Shown piece after piece: positions 9,002 through 16,696 of a stretch of DNA of 64,000 nucleotides. Location of the stretch: the NCBI RefSeq assembly GCF_027497355.1, contig NZ_CP114909.1, positions 5,910,001-5,974,000 on the forward strand, read 5' to 3'. Under the pieces are notes generated by a model, which saw nothing but the letters and a program-made list of their open reading frames with translations, was not told the DNA's origin and did no database searches. The stretch is from Micromonospora sp. WMMA1947. GTDB lineage: Bacteria; Actinomycetota; Actinomycetes; Mycobacteriales; Micromonosporaceae. Position 1 is the stretch's first letter; the number at the start of each line of letters is the position of its first letter. A program made the translations under genes and the position numbers.

Positions 9002-9457
9002 ATGACCGCCATCTTCAACCCGACCGGACCGGCGCTCACGCCGCTCCCCCGGCCCGCGCCGCCGCAGGCCGCGACGCCCGCCCCCGCCCCGGCCGCGACG
9101 CCGGACGGGCCGGTCGGCCCGGTGCTGGAGCTGCCCGGGGACGCCGCGCTGGTGCCGGTGAACCGCGACGGCCGCCCGGTCGGCGTGTTCGTCGCGGCGG
9201 GCGGCCGGGTCCGCTACCGGCGCGTGGTCGAACCGGATCAGCTCGTCGCCGCCGCCACCGGGGCGTTCGCGGTCGCCGCGCTCACCGCCGCCGTGGCGCT
9301 GTGGTCGCGGCGCCGGCCGCCGTCGGTCGGCACCGTCACCATGGGCCCGGGCGGATGGGTCAGCCTGCGCGGAGTGCCGGCGCCGCGGCTGCGCCCGGAC
9401 CACAGGCCCTGGTGGGCGCGCGTGCTGCGGGCCCGCCGCCTGGTCGTCGATCGCTGA
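9002..9457 (+). CDS. Small Pro/Ala-rich single-pass membrane protein, unknown
   Basis: A 151-residue protein starting 12 bases after ppdK behind a strong AGGAGGGCAGCGCC ribosome site, so almost certainly co-transcribed with ppdK. Residues 1-40 are Pro/Ala-rich and disordered. About 40-75 form a short beta-rich segment ([19 protein letters not shown]). About 80-98 are one hydrophobic helix ([20 protein letters not shown]), followed by a basic tail. No family is recognised. A strong hairpin ends the unit just downstream. Confidence 0.6.
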   Translation: MTAIFNPTGPALTPLPRPAPPQAATPAPAPAATPDGPVGPVLELPGDAALVPVNRDGRPVGVFVAAGGRVRYRRVVEPDQLVAAATGAFAVAALTAAVALWSRRRPPSVGTVTMGPGGWVSLRGVPAPRLRPDHRPWWARVLRARRLVVDR

Positions 9458-9467
9458 CCACCCCAGG

Positions 9468-9502
9468 GGTACGGCCGCCGGTACGTCACCGGCGGCCGTA
9501 CC
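9468..9502 (+). terminator. Strong hairpin terminator after the ppdK unit
   Basis: Perfect 15-base arms GGTACGGCCGCCGGT and ACCGGCGGCCGTACC enclose a 5-base loop, 10 bases after the 9457 stop. It separates the ppdK unit from the adh promoter at 9521. Confidence 0.75.
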
Positions 9503-9520
9503 GCCGTTCCCGGCCGGGAA

Positions 9521-9535
9521 GGGGCCGTTGGTCCC
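9521..9535. promoter_or_regulatory. Palindromic operator candidate upstream of adh-pflB-pflA
   Basis: GGGGCCGTTGGTCCC differs from the usp site (14556-14570) at one base and shares the 14-base frame GGGCCG-N2-GGTCCC with the ppdK site. It ends 84 bases before the adh ATG and lies just after the hairpin that isolates the upstream unit. Confidence 0.65.
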
Positions 9536-9619
9536 GGGTCACCGCGGTCCTGCGCCCCTGCCCGGCAGCGCCCGGACCGACGACGCTGAGGGTGAGAACG
9601 AGACCGAGGGAGGCCCCCG

Positions 9620-10630
9620 ATGCGCGCCAGTGTCGTCACCGCGTTCGACCGTCCGATGGAGATCACCGAGCGTCCCGTGCCGGAGGCCGGCCCGGGCGAG
9701 ATCCTGGTCCGCATCGAAGCCAGCGGACTCTGCCACACCGACATCCACGCCGCCCGCGGCGAGTGGCCGGTCAAGCCTGCCCCGCCGTTCGTACCCGGTC
9801 ACGAAGGCGTCGGCCTGGTCGAGCAGGTCGGCCCCGGCGTCACCGAACACGCCGTCGGCGACCGCGTCGCGCTGCCCTGGCTCGGCTGGGCCTGCGGCAC
9901 CTGCTCGTACTGCGTGACCGGCTGGGAGACGCTGTGCGAGTCGCAGCGCAACACCGGCTACAGCATCGACGGCGCGCACGCCGAGTACGCGGTGGCCTCG
10001 GCCCGCTACGCGGTCCGCGTACCCGACGGCGTGGACCCCCTCGAAGCCGCGCCGCTGACCTGCGCGGGCGTCACCACGTACAAGGCCGTCAAGGTCGCCG
10101 GAGTACGGCCGGGCGAGCGGGTCGCGATCTTCGGCATCGGCGGCCTGGGCCACCTCGCGCAGCAGTACGCGCAGATCTTCGGCGCCGAGACTGTGGCGGT
10201 GGACGTGACCGCCGAGAAGCTGGACCTGGCCACCTCGCTGGGCGCGGCGCACACGGTCGACGCCGCCACCACCGACCCGGTCGAGCGGATCACCGCGCTG
10301 GGCGGCGTGGACGTGGCGATCGTGCTGGCCGCGAGCCCCCGGGTGATCGAGCAGGCCCACCTCTCGCTGCGCCGCGGCGGCCGGCTGGTGCTGGTGTCGC
10401 TGCCGGCCGACAACGCGATCACCCTGCCCGTCTTCGAGACGGTGCTCAAGGGCATCACGGTGCTCGGCTCGATCGTCGGCACCCGCGCCGACCTGGCCGA
10501 GGTCTTCGCGCTGCACGCCGCCGGCCGTACCCGGGTCGTCTACGAGACCCGCAAGCTGGACGACATCAACGACGCGGTGGACGACGTCCTCGCCGGCCGG
10601 GTCGCCGCCCGGCTCGTGCTCCAGCCCTGA
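9620..10630 (+). CDS. Zinc-dependent alcohol dehydrogenase
   Basis: A 336-residue medium-chain dehydrogenase/reductase of the AdhA/AdhP type, oxidising alcohols or reducing aldehydes with NAD(P). The catalytic zinc ligands appear in [15 protein letters not shown] (Cys near 37) and GHEGVG, and the structural zinc lobe as [15 protein letters not shown]. The Rossmann nucleotide motif is [15 protein letters not shown] (about 165-180), followed by the acidic end of beta-2 (VDVT). It starts at ATG 9620 behind GAGGGAGGCCCCCG. It is first in an apparent adh-pflB-pflA operon, where it could reduce acetaldehyde from fermentation; no acetaldehyde-CoA dehydrogenase is seen here, so the substrate is inferred. 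Confidence 0.9.
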   Translation: MRASVVTAFDRPMEITERPVPEAGPGEILVRIEASGLCHTDIHAARGEWPVKPAPPFVPGHEGVGLVEQVGPGVTEHAVGDRVALPWLGWACGTCSYCVTGWETLCESQRNTGYSIDGAHAEYAVASARYAVRVPDGVDPLEAAPLTCAGVTTYKAVKVAGVRPGERVAIFGIGGLGHLAQQYAQIFGAETVAVDVTAEKLDLATSLGAAHTVDAATTDPVERITALGGVDVAIVLAASPRVIEQAHLSLRRGGRLVLVSLPADNAITLPVFETVLKGITVLGSIVGTRADLAEVFALHAAGRTRVVYETRKLDDINDAVDDVLAGRVAARLVLQP

Positions 10631-10637
10631 CCCCGCC

Positions 10638-10666
10638 CCCGGTCCCCGCAACCGGCGGGGACCGGG
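10638..10666 (+). terminator. Hairpin in the adh-pflB gap
   Basis: Perfect 12-base arms CCCGGTCCCCGC and GCGGGGACCGGG enclose a 5-base loop, right after the adh stop and 29 bases before the pflB ATG. It may be a partial terminator or an mRNA processing/stability element that sets the adh:pfl ratio. Confidence 0.55.
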
Positions 10667-10695
10667 CCACCGCCGACGCCCGGAGAGGGACCGAC

Positions 10696-12939
10696 ATGAC
10701 CGCCACCGAACCCCTGGCCCCCTGGCGCGGATTCCACGCCGGAGCGTGGCAGGAGACAGTCGACGTGGCCGACTTCGTCCGCCACAACCACGAGCCGTAC
10801 ACCGGGGACGCGTCGTTCCTCACCGGGCCGACGCCGCGCACGCTCGCGGTGTGGGACCGGCTGCGGGAGATGTTCCCGGAGGAGCGTCGGCGCGGCGTGT
10901 ACGACGTCGACGCGGCCACGCCGTCGTCGATCACCTCGCACGCACCCGGGTACATCGACCGGGAGCGGGAACTGATCGTCGGGTTGCAGACCGACGCGCC
11001 GCTGCGGCGGGCGATCATGCCGGCCGGCGGGCTGCGGATGGTGGAGACGGCGCTGCGCGCGTACGGGCGTGAGCCGGACCCGCGCGTGCACAAGATCTTC
11101 ACCCGGTACCGCCGCACGCACAACGACGCGGTCTTCGACGCGTACCCGGAGACCGTGCTCGCGGCGCGGCGGTCGCACGTCATCACCGGGCTGCCCGACG
11201 CGTACGGGCGCGGGCGGATCATCGGCGACTACCGCCGGGTGGCGCTGTACGGCGTGGACCGGCTGGTCGAGGAGCGCCGCGCGCTCAAGGCGGCGCTGGA
11301 CGACCGGCGCAGCACCGACGACGTGATCCGCGACCGGGAGGAACTGGCCGAGCAGATCCGTGCGCTCGGTGAGCTGAAGGAGATGGCCGCCTCGTACGGC
11401 TTCGACACCTCCCGCCCGGCCGCCACCGGCGCGCAGGCGATCCAGTGGCTCTACTTCGCCTACCTGGCCGCCACGAAGGAGCAGAACGGCGCCGCGATGT
11501 CGCTGGGGCGCACCGCCGGGTTCGTCGACGCGTACCTGCGGCGGGACATCGCCGAGGGGCGGCTGGACGAGAGCGGCGCGCAGGAGCTGATCGACGATTT
11601 CGTGATCAAGCTGCGGATCATCCGCTTCCTGCGTACCCCCGAGTACGACCAGTTGTTCTCCGGCGACCCGACCTGGGTCACCGAGTCGCTCGGCGGGATG
11701 GGCGCGGACGGACGGCCGCTGGTCACCCGCACCACGTTCCGCTACCTCCAGACGCTCTACAACCTCGGCCCGGCGCCCGAGCCGAACCTGACGGTGCTGT
11801 GGTCGCCGCGGCTGCCGGAGGGGTTCAAGCGGTTCTGCGCCCAGGTGTCGCTGGACACCAGCGCCATCCAGTACGAGAACGACGAGCTGATCCGCCCGGC
11901 GTACGACGACGACACCGCGATCGCCTGCTGCGTGTCGGCCATGCGGGTCGGCCGGGACATGCAGTTCTTCGGCGCTCGGGCGAACCTGGCGAAGGCGCTG
12001 CTGTACGCGATCAACGGCGGCCGGGACGAGCTGACCGGCACGCAGGTCGCCCCGCCGGCCGCGCCGGTCGGCGGCGAGACGCTCGACTACGACGAGGTGC
12101 TGGCCGCGTACGACCGGACGCTGGACTGGCTCGCGGAGACGTACGTGGACGCGCTGAACGTGATCCACCACCAGCACGACAGGTACGCCTACGAGCGGCT
12201 GGAGATGGCGCTGCACGACCACCCGGTGCGCCGGTTCATGGCCACCGGCATCGCCGGCCTGTCGGTCGCCGTGGACAGCCTGTCGGCCATCCGGTACGGC
12301 CGGGTGAAGGTGCTGCGCGACGACACCGGCCTGGCCGTCGACTACGCGGTCGAGGGCGAGTTCCCGACGTACGGCAACGACGACGACCGGGCCGACGAGA
12401 TCGCGGTGTGGCTGGTCGAGACGTTCGCGGAGAAGCTGCGCCGGCAGCGCACCTACCGCGACGCGGAGCTGACCATGTCGGTGCTCACCATCACCTCGAA
12501 CGTGGTGTACGGCAAGCACACCGGCAACACGCCGGACGGCCGGCGCGCCGGTGAGCCGTTCGCGCCCGGGGCGAACCCGATGAACGGGCGCGACACGCAC
12601 GGCCTGGTCGCCTCGGCGCTGTCGGTGGCGAAGCTGCCGTACGACGCGGCCCGCGACGGCATCTCGCTGACCGGCACCGTCACGCCGGACGGCCTGGGCC
12701 ACACCCGCGACGAGCGGATCGCGAACCTGGCCGGGGTGCTCGACGGCTACGCCGACGCCGGCGGGTTCCACCTCAACGTCAACGTGCTGGACCGGGCCAC
12801 ATTGCTGGACGCGATGGCGCACCCGGAGCGGTACCCGCAGCTCACCGTCCGGGTCTCCGGTTACGCGGTGAACTTCGTCCGGCTCACGCCGGAGCAGCAG
12901 CGCGACGTGGTGTCGCGGACCTTCCACGGGTCGCTGTGA
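10696..12939 (+). CDS. pflB: Formate C-acetyltransferase (pyruvate formate-lyase)
   Basis: A 747-residue glycyl-radical enzyme that splits pyruvate with CoA into acetyl-CoA and formate without oxygen. The active-site cysteine pair is in [20 protein letters not shown] (Cys411-Cys412). The radical glycine is Gly722 in [18 protein letters not shown], 26 residues before the C-terminus, as in the enterobacterial enzyme. The length is typical, and both motifs favour true PFL over other glycyl-radical enzymes. ATG 10696 has a GGAGAGGGA ribosome site. The stop overlaps the activase GTG by 4 bases. Finding this oxygen-sensitive enzyme complete in an actinomycete suggests real hypoxic metabolism. Confidence 0.96.
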   Translation: MTATEPLAPWRGFHAGAWQETVDVADFVRHNHEPYTGDASFLTGPTPRTLAVWDRLREMFPEERRRGVYDVDAATPSSITSHAPGYIDRERELIVGLQTDAPLRRAIMPAGGLRMVETALRAYGREPDPRVHKIFTRYRRTHNDAVFDAYPETVLAARRSHVITGLPDAYGRGRIIGDYRRVALYGVDRLVEERRALKAALDDRRSTDDVIRDREELAEQIRALGELKEMAASYGFDTSRPAATGAQAIQWLYFAYLAATKEQNGAAMSLGRTAGFVDAYLRRDIAEGRLDESGAQELIDDFVIKLRIIRFLRTPEYDQLFSGDPTWVTESLGGMGADGRPLVTRTTFRYLQTLYNLGPAPEPNLTVLWSPRLPEGFKRFCAQVSLDTSAIQYENDELIRPAYDDDTAIACCVSAMRVGRDMQFFGARANLAKALLYAINGGRDELTGTQVAPPAAPVGGETLDYDEVLAAYDRTLDWLAETYVDALNVIHHQHDRYAYERLEMALHDHPVRRFMATGIAGLSVAVDSLSAIRYGRVKVLRDDTGLAVDYAVEGEFPTYGNDDDRADEIAVWLVETFAEKLRRQRTYRDAELTMSVLTITSNVVYGKHTGNTPDGRRAGEPFAPGANPMNGRDTHGLVASALSVAKLPYDAARDGISLTGTVTPDGLGHTRDERIANLAGVLDGYADAGGFHLNVNVLDRATLLDAMAHPERYPQLTVRVSGYAVNFVRLTPEQQRDVVSRTFHGSL

Positions 12940-13718
12940 CCGGCCGCCCGCCCGCGCCGCCGGAGGTGACTCCGGCGGCGCCGGGTGCCGTCACCGGCGC
13001 GGTGCACTCGTGGGACACCTCGGTCGGGGTGGACGGGCCGGGCACCCGGTTCGTCGTGTTCCTGGCGGGCTGCCCGCTGCGCTGCCGCTACTGCCACAGC
13101 CCCGACACCTGGTACGGCCGCAGCGGCCGGCGCCGCACGGTGGACGAGATGGTCACGCTCGCCGGCCGGTACCGCCGGTTCATCCAGGTGGCCGGCGGCG
13201 GCGTCACGGTGAGCGGCGGGGAGCCGCTGCTGCAGCCGGCGTTCACCGGCGAACTGCTGCGCCGCTGCCACGACCTCGGCCTGCACACCGCGCTGGACAC
13301 CTCCGGCTTCCTCGGCGTCCGCGCCGACGACGCGCTGCTGGACGCCACCGACCTGGTGCTGCTCGACGTCAAGGCGGGCAACCCGCAGACGTACCGGCGG
13401 GTGACCGGCACCGGCCGGCTCGCGCCGACGTTGCGGTTCGCGCAACGGCTGGCCGACCGGGGTACGCCGATCTGGATCCGGTACGTGCTCGTGCCCGGCC
13501 TGACCGACGCGGTCGACGAGGTGGAGCGGGTGGCCGACGTGGCCGCCGGGCTGGCCACCGTGCAACGCGTCGAGGTGCTGCCGTTCCACCGGCTCGGTGC
13601 GCACAAGTACGCCGAGCTGGGGCTGACCTTCCCGCTGGCGGACACCGAGCCGCCGGATGCCGACCTGCTGGCCCGGGTACGCGGGCAGTTCGCCGCCCGC
13701 GGTCTCACCGTCACCTGA
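12936..13718 (+). CDS. pflA: Pyruvate formate-lyase activating enzyme
   Basis: A 260-residue radical-SAM enzyme that installs the glycyl radical on PflB. The [4Fe-4S]/SAM motif CxxxCxxC is in [17 protein letters not shown] near residue 50, with the tryptophan-tyrosine that follows in PflA enzymes. The SAM-binding GGE motif is [10 protein letters not shown]. The length and the single cluster motif match PflA, not the longer activases with extra ferredoxin clusters. GTG 12936 lies in the pflB stop (GTGA), so the two are translationally coupled. Confidence 0.95.
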   Translation: MTGRPPAPPEVTPAAPGAVTGAVHSWDTSVGVDGPGTRFVVFLAGCPLRCRYCHSPDTWYGRSGRRRTVDEMVTLAGRYRRFIQVAGGGVTVSGGEPLLQPAFTGELLRRCHDLGLHTALDTSGFLGVRADDALLDATDLVLLDVKAGNPQTYRRVTGTGRLAPTLRFAQRLADRGTPIWIRYVLVPGLTDAVDEVERVADVAAGLATVQRVEVLPFHRLGAHKYAELGLTFPLADTEPPDADLLARVRGQFAARGLTVT

Positions 13719-13744
13719 CCGGTTCCCCGCTGCGCCACTAGGAT
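13715..13744 (+). promoter_or_regulatory. Promoter with leaderless start for 13751 gene
   Basis: CTGACC (13715-13720), an 18-base spacer and TAGGAT (13739-13744) place the transcription start at or next to the A of ATG 13751. There is no Shine-Dalgarno, so a leaderless mRNA is likely. Confidence 0.5.
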
Positions 13745-13750
13745 CGGGGC

Positions 13751-14020
13751 ATGTCTCGTCTACGCCCGATCGCCCGTGTCCGCCCGCTGGCCGTCACCGG
13801 GGCGCGGGCCGTCGGGGCGCAGGCCACCGGCGCGGGTGCGACAGGCGCGCGGGCGCTGGGCGCGACGGCGATCGGCGCACTGGCCTTCGGCGCGTTCGCG
13901 CTCGGCGCCGTGGCGGTCGGCTCACTCGTGGTCGGCCGCCTGGCCGTGCGCCGCGCGGTGATCCGCGAGCTGCGCATCGGCCGGCTCGAGGTGGACGAGC
14001 TGGTCGTCCGCGACCGCTAG
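13751..14020 (+). CDS. Small pentapeptide-repeat-like protein, unknown function
   Basis: An 89-residue protein built almost wholly of 5-residue units after residue 16: GARAV, GAQAT, GAGAT, GARAL, GATAI, GALAF, GAFAL, GAVAV, GSLVV, GRLAV and, more diverged, RRAVI, RELRI, GRLEV, DELVV. About 14 consecutive units with small residues at positions 1, 2 and 4 and a larger one at position 5 would suit a right-handed quadrilateral beta-helix. The A(D/N)LxX consensus of classical pentapeptide proteins is not kept, so membership is inferred from period alone. A glycine-zipper-like hydrophobic helix is the alternative. The start may be leaderless. It overlaps the convergent cNMP-binding gene by 4 bases (CTAG). 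Confidence 0.6.
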   Translation: MSRLRPIARVRPLAVTGARAVGAQATGAGATGARALGATAIGALAFGAFALGAVAVGSLVVGRLAVRRAVIRELRIGRLEVDELVVRDR

Positions 14021-14487
14021 CTCGCCGCGGCGGTCGGATAGCCGTACAGGTCGAGCAGCCGGACCCGGGACGCCTGGAGCCGGTCCACCACCACGCTCAT
14101 GAACCGGCTGGTGAGCTGACGGCCGAGCGTGTCGTCGGACTCCATCAGCCGGCGTACCCCGTCGGCGTCGAGTTCGACGGCGGTGCTGCGCTGGGTGGCG
14201 ACCGCGCCGAACTGCCAGCGGTACGGCGGGAACAGCCAGGACCAGCCGAGCACGCCGCCCGGCCCGATCGTCTCGATGCCCACGTCACCGCGGCCCGGCA
14301 CCGGGAAGTCCAGCGCCACCTGGCCGCCGCGGACCAGCCAGAACCGGTCGGCCTGCTGGCCGGCGCGGAACAGCCGGTGCCCGGGGTGCCAGACCACTGG
14401 ACGGGCGTAACCGGTGAGCCGGGGCAGCCACTCGTCGGGCAGCCCGGCCAGGAAGGGGTGGACGCGGAGCATCTCCAGCGGGGTCAT
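14017..14487 (-). CDS. Stand-alone cyclic-nucleotide-binding-domain (Crp-like) protein
   Basis: A 156-residue protein with one Crp/Fnr-type cNMP-binding barrel: it opens MTPLEMLRVHPFLAGLPDEW, has the HPGHRLFRAGQQADRFWLV strand pair and a GPGGVLGWSWLFPPYRW phosphate-binding-cassette-like loop. After the barrel there is one long helix (about 115-150) and the protein ends. No helix-turn-helix domain follows, unlike true Crp/Fnr regulators of about 220-230 residues, so it is probably a sensor or partner and not a transcription factor. No cysteine cluster for an Fnr-type Fe-S centre is present. It is divergent from usp across the 14556 palindrome. Confidence 0.8.
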   Translation of the reverse strand: MTPLEMLRVHPFLAGLPDEWLPRLTGYARPVVWHPGHRLFRAGQQADRFWLVRGGQVALDFPVPGRGDVGIETIGPGGVLGWSWLFPPYRWQFGAVATQRSTAVELDADGVRRLMESDDTLGRQLTSRFMSVVVDRLQASRVRLLDLYGYPTAAAS

Positions 14488-14555
14488 CGCGCCTCCAGGA
14501 TCGACAGGAGGGGAGCACTGGGTTCCATTCCACCTCGCGAACGGCCCGGCCGGTA

Positions 14556-14570
14556 GGGGCCGATGGTCCC
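14556..14570. promoter_or_regulatory. Palindromic operator candidate between cNMP gene and usp
   Basis: GGGGCCGATGGTCCC matches the adh site at 14 of 15 bases. It ends 76 bases before the usp ATG and lies 69 bases upstream of the divergent cNMP-binding gene, so it could serve both. Confidence 0.65.
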
Positions 14571-14646
14571 GGCCGGGCCGGGCGGATCGACTCTGCCCAG
14601 GTGGGAGCCGTCGGCGCAGGCTGGAGGGGAACCGAAGGAGGACGTG

Positions 14647-15555
14647 ATGACCGACAGGACCGGTGCCCCCGTCGTGGTGGGCGTGGACGGCTCCCCGTCC
14701 GCGCTGGACGCGGTACGGCTGGCCGCACGCGAGGCGGTGCTGCGGCACCGGCCGCTGCGGGTGGTGAACGCCTTCCTGTGGCCGCTGGTCGGCACGCCGC
14801 TGGGCATGGTCGCCCCGGTGCTGCCCGACATCGAGCTGCGCCAGGAAGCCGAGAAGCTGGTCGAGGAGGCGGTGGACGAGGCCCGCAAGGTCGACGCGGA
14901 GCTGGCGGTGACCGGCGCTGTCGTCGACGGCGGGCCGGTGGCGGTCCTGTTGCGGGAGAGCCGCGACGCCGCGCTGCTCGTGCTGGGTCACCGGGGACTG
15001 GGCGGCTTCGCCGAACTGCTCGTCGGCTCGGCCGCGGTGCAGCTGTCCGCCCGCGCGGACTGCCCGGTGCTCGTCGCCCGGGGTGAGGCCCGCGCCGACG
15101 GCCCGGTCGTGGTCGGCGTGGACGGCTCCGCGCTGTCCGACGAGGCGGTCGGCTTCGCGTTCGCCGAGGCCGCGGCGCGCGGCGCCGAACTGGTCGTGGT
15201 GCACACCTGGCTGTACCCGCAGCCGGTGACCTACCGGGAGGCGTTCGGTGACGTCGTGCCGCTGGCGTACGACCCGCGGGAGCTGCGCGCCGACGAGCAG
15301 CGGGTGCTGGCCGAGGCGATCGCCGGCTGGGCCGAGCGCTACCCGGAGGTCACGGTACGGCCGAAGCTGGTCGCCGCCGCCACCCCGTCCCGGGTGCTGG
15401 TCGAGGAGTCCGTCGGCGCGCAGCTGACGGTGGTCGGCGCGCACGGGCGCGGTAGCCTCGGTGCGCTGCTGCTCGGCTCGGTCAGCCACGCCGTGCTGCA
15501 CCACTGCCACAGCCCGCTCGCCGTCGTCCGGCACCGGGGGAACCGCGCCCACTGA
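14647..15555 (+). CDS. Universal stress protein, tandem UspA domains
   Basis: A 302-residue protein with two UspA domains (about 5-140 and 150-295). Each ends in the ATP-binding G-2X-G-9X-G(S/T) motif: GHRGLGGFAELLVGS in the first and GAHGRGSLGALLLGS in the second, so both look ATP-binding. VVVGVDGSPSALDAV and VVVGVDGSALSDEAV are the paired N-terminal strands. ATG 14647 follows a strong AAGGAGGA. Tandem-domain USPs in actinobacteria are often under dormancy (DosR/DevR) control, consistent with the palindrome upstream. A second usp follows after 70 bases. Confidence 0.93.
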   Translation: MTDRTGAPVVVGVDGSPSALDAVRLAAREAVLRHRPLRVVNAFLWPLVGTPLGMVAPVLPDIELRQEAEKLVEEAVDEARKVDAELAVTGAVVDGGPVAVLLRESRDAALLVLGHRGLGGFAELLVGSAAVQLSARADCPVLVARGEARADGPVVVGVDGSALSDEAVGFAFAEAAARGAELVVVHTWLYPQPVTYREAFGDVVPLAYDPRELRADEQRVLAEAIAGWAERYPEVTVRPKLVAAATPSRVLVEESVGAQLTVVGAHGRGSLGALLLGSVSHAVLHHCHSPLAVVRHRGNRAH

Positions 15556-15625
15556 GCCGGTTCCCCGGCCCGGGCGGGGCAGGTACCGCCACAATGGCCT
15601 GAGCCGACCGGAGGGAACGCACCAG

Positions 15626-16510
15626 ATGAACCGACCCGTCGTGGCGGGAGTGGACGGATCGCCGTCCAGCCTGGCCGCCGCCGACCTGGCCGCCGCGACC
15701 GCCGTCGCCCGTTCCCGGCCGCTGCTGCTCGTGCACGGCTACCTGCACCCGATGGGCTACGGCGTGCCGCTCAACCCGTACGACCTGGGGGTGCCGGCGC
15801 CGACCGCGGAGTCGGAGAAGATGCTGGAGTCGGTCGCCGCCGACCTGGCCGAGCGGCACCCGGGCCTGCGGGTGCAGGTGCGCCAGGTGGCCGGCGGTCC
15901 GGGCGCGACGATGGTCGAGGAGTCCCGCCGCGCGGAGCTGGTGGTGGTGGGCAGCCGGGGCGTGGGCGGCTTCGCCGGCCTGCTGCTCGGCTCGGTCAGC
16001 GGGCAGCTCGCGCAGCACGGGCACTGCCCGGTGCTGATCGTCCGGCCCGAGGAGCAGCCGATCCCGGTGGACGGCCCGGTACTGGTCGGCGTGGACGGCT
16101 CCGACCCGGCCGCGTACGCGATCGAGCTGGCCGCGGACGAGGCCGAGCGGCGCGACGCGGAGCTGGTGCTGATGCACGTCCGGTCGCCGGAGCGCGGCGC
16201 GGTGGCGCCGGAGGTCGCGGCGGAGGCGTCCACCGCCGAGCGGGCCGAGGCGGCGGGACTGCTGGTGGAGGCCGCGGACCGGGTCCGGGCCGCGCACCCG
16301 GGCCTGCGCGTGACGGAGCGGGCCGTGACCGCCGCCTCGCCGGAGACCGCGCTCGTGGAGGCCAGCGGCGAGGCGTCGCTCGTGGTGGTCGGCTCCCGGG
16401 GCCGGGGCGGCTTCGTCGGGCTGCTGCTCGGCTCGGTCAGCCAGGCGCTGGTGCAGCACGCCCACTGCCCGGTGCTCGTCGCCCACCGGCCCGAGCCGGC
16501 CGACGACTGA
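15626..16510 (+). CDS. Universal stress protein, tandem UspA domains (second copy)
   Basis: A 294-residue protein with two UspA domains, each with an intact G-2X-G-9X-G(S/T) nucleotide motif: GSRGVGGFAGLLLGS and GSRGRGGFVGLLLGS. It is a paralogue of the preceding gene in domain plan but diverged throughout, so not a recent duplicate. ATG 15626 is preceded by GGAGGG 9 bases upstream. The intergenic 70 bases lack the GGGCCG-N2-GGTCCC palindrome, so it is probably read through from the first usp, with CACAAT at 15592 a weak internal -10 candidate. Confidence 0.92.
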   Translation: MNRPVVAGVDGSPSSLAAADLAAATAVARSRPLLLVHGYLHPMGYGVPLNPYDLGVPAPTAESEKMLESVAADLAERHPGLRVQVRQVAGGPGATMVEESRRAELVVVGSRGVGGFAGLLLGSVSGQLAQHGHCPVLIVRPEEQPIPVDGPVLVGVDGSDPAAYAIELAADEAERRDAELVLMHVRSPERGAVAPEVAAEASTAERAEAAGLLVEAADRVRAAHPGLRVTERAVTAASPETALVEASGEASLVVVGSRGRGGFVGLLLGSVSQALVQHAHCPVLVAHRPEPADD

Positions 16511-16530
16511 CGCGCCACGCGGCAGGCAGG

Positions 16531-16550
16531 GGTCCGGTCCGGTCCGGTCC
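16531..16550. repeat. (GGTCC)4 microrepeat
   Basis: Four perfect tandem copies of GGTCC sit between the second usp stop and the AT-rich hairpin. No function is evident. Confidence 0.8.
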
Positions 16551-16585
16551 GCCGAGCCGCCCGGTTAGAGGGATGTCCTGCAAGC

Positions 16586-16625
16586 GTTATGACTGAGAGG
16601 CATATTCATGCCTCTCAGTCATAAC
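16586..16625. terminator. AT-rich perfect hairpin between convergent genes
   Basis: Perfect 18-base arms GTTATGACTGAGAGGCAT and ATGCCTCTCAGTCATAAC enclose a 4-base loop (ATTC). It stands between convergent usp and FMN reductase genes, so it can terminate both strands. Its base composition (about 43 % GC) is far below the surroundings, which suggests a dispersed repeat-type terminator. Confidence 0.7.
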
Positions 16626-16696
16626 CGGTTTCCGGTGGGGTTCGCCGACGACGGCTACGCCCGGTAGCGGTCGCCTCCGCGCCGATCCGCCCGGCG

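Noticed and set aside
5708..9403. 1231-codon open frame on the minus strand across ppdK
   Set aside because: It is antisense to a full-length PPDK with intact motifs, is Arg/Gly/His-rich low-complexity sequence, and is explained by GC-rich third positions.
9301..10695. Upstream extension of the pflB reading frame through adh
   Set aside because: The extension overlaps adh in another frame and lacks family sequence; pflB begins at ATG 10696 with a ribosome site.
16531..16550. (GGTCC)4 tandem as a CRISPR or regulatory array
   Set aside because: The unit is 5 bases without spacers, so it is only a microrepeat.
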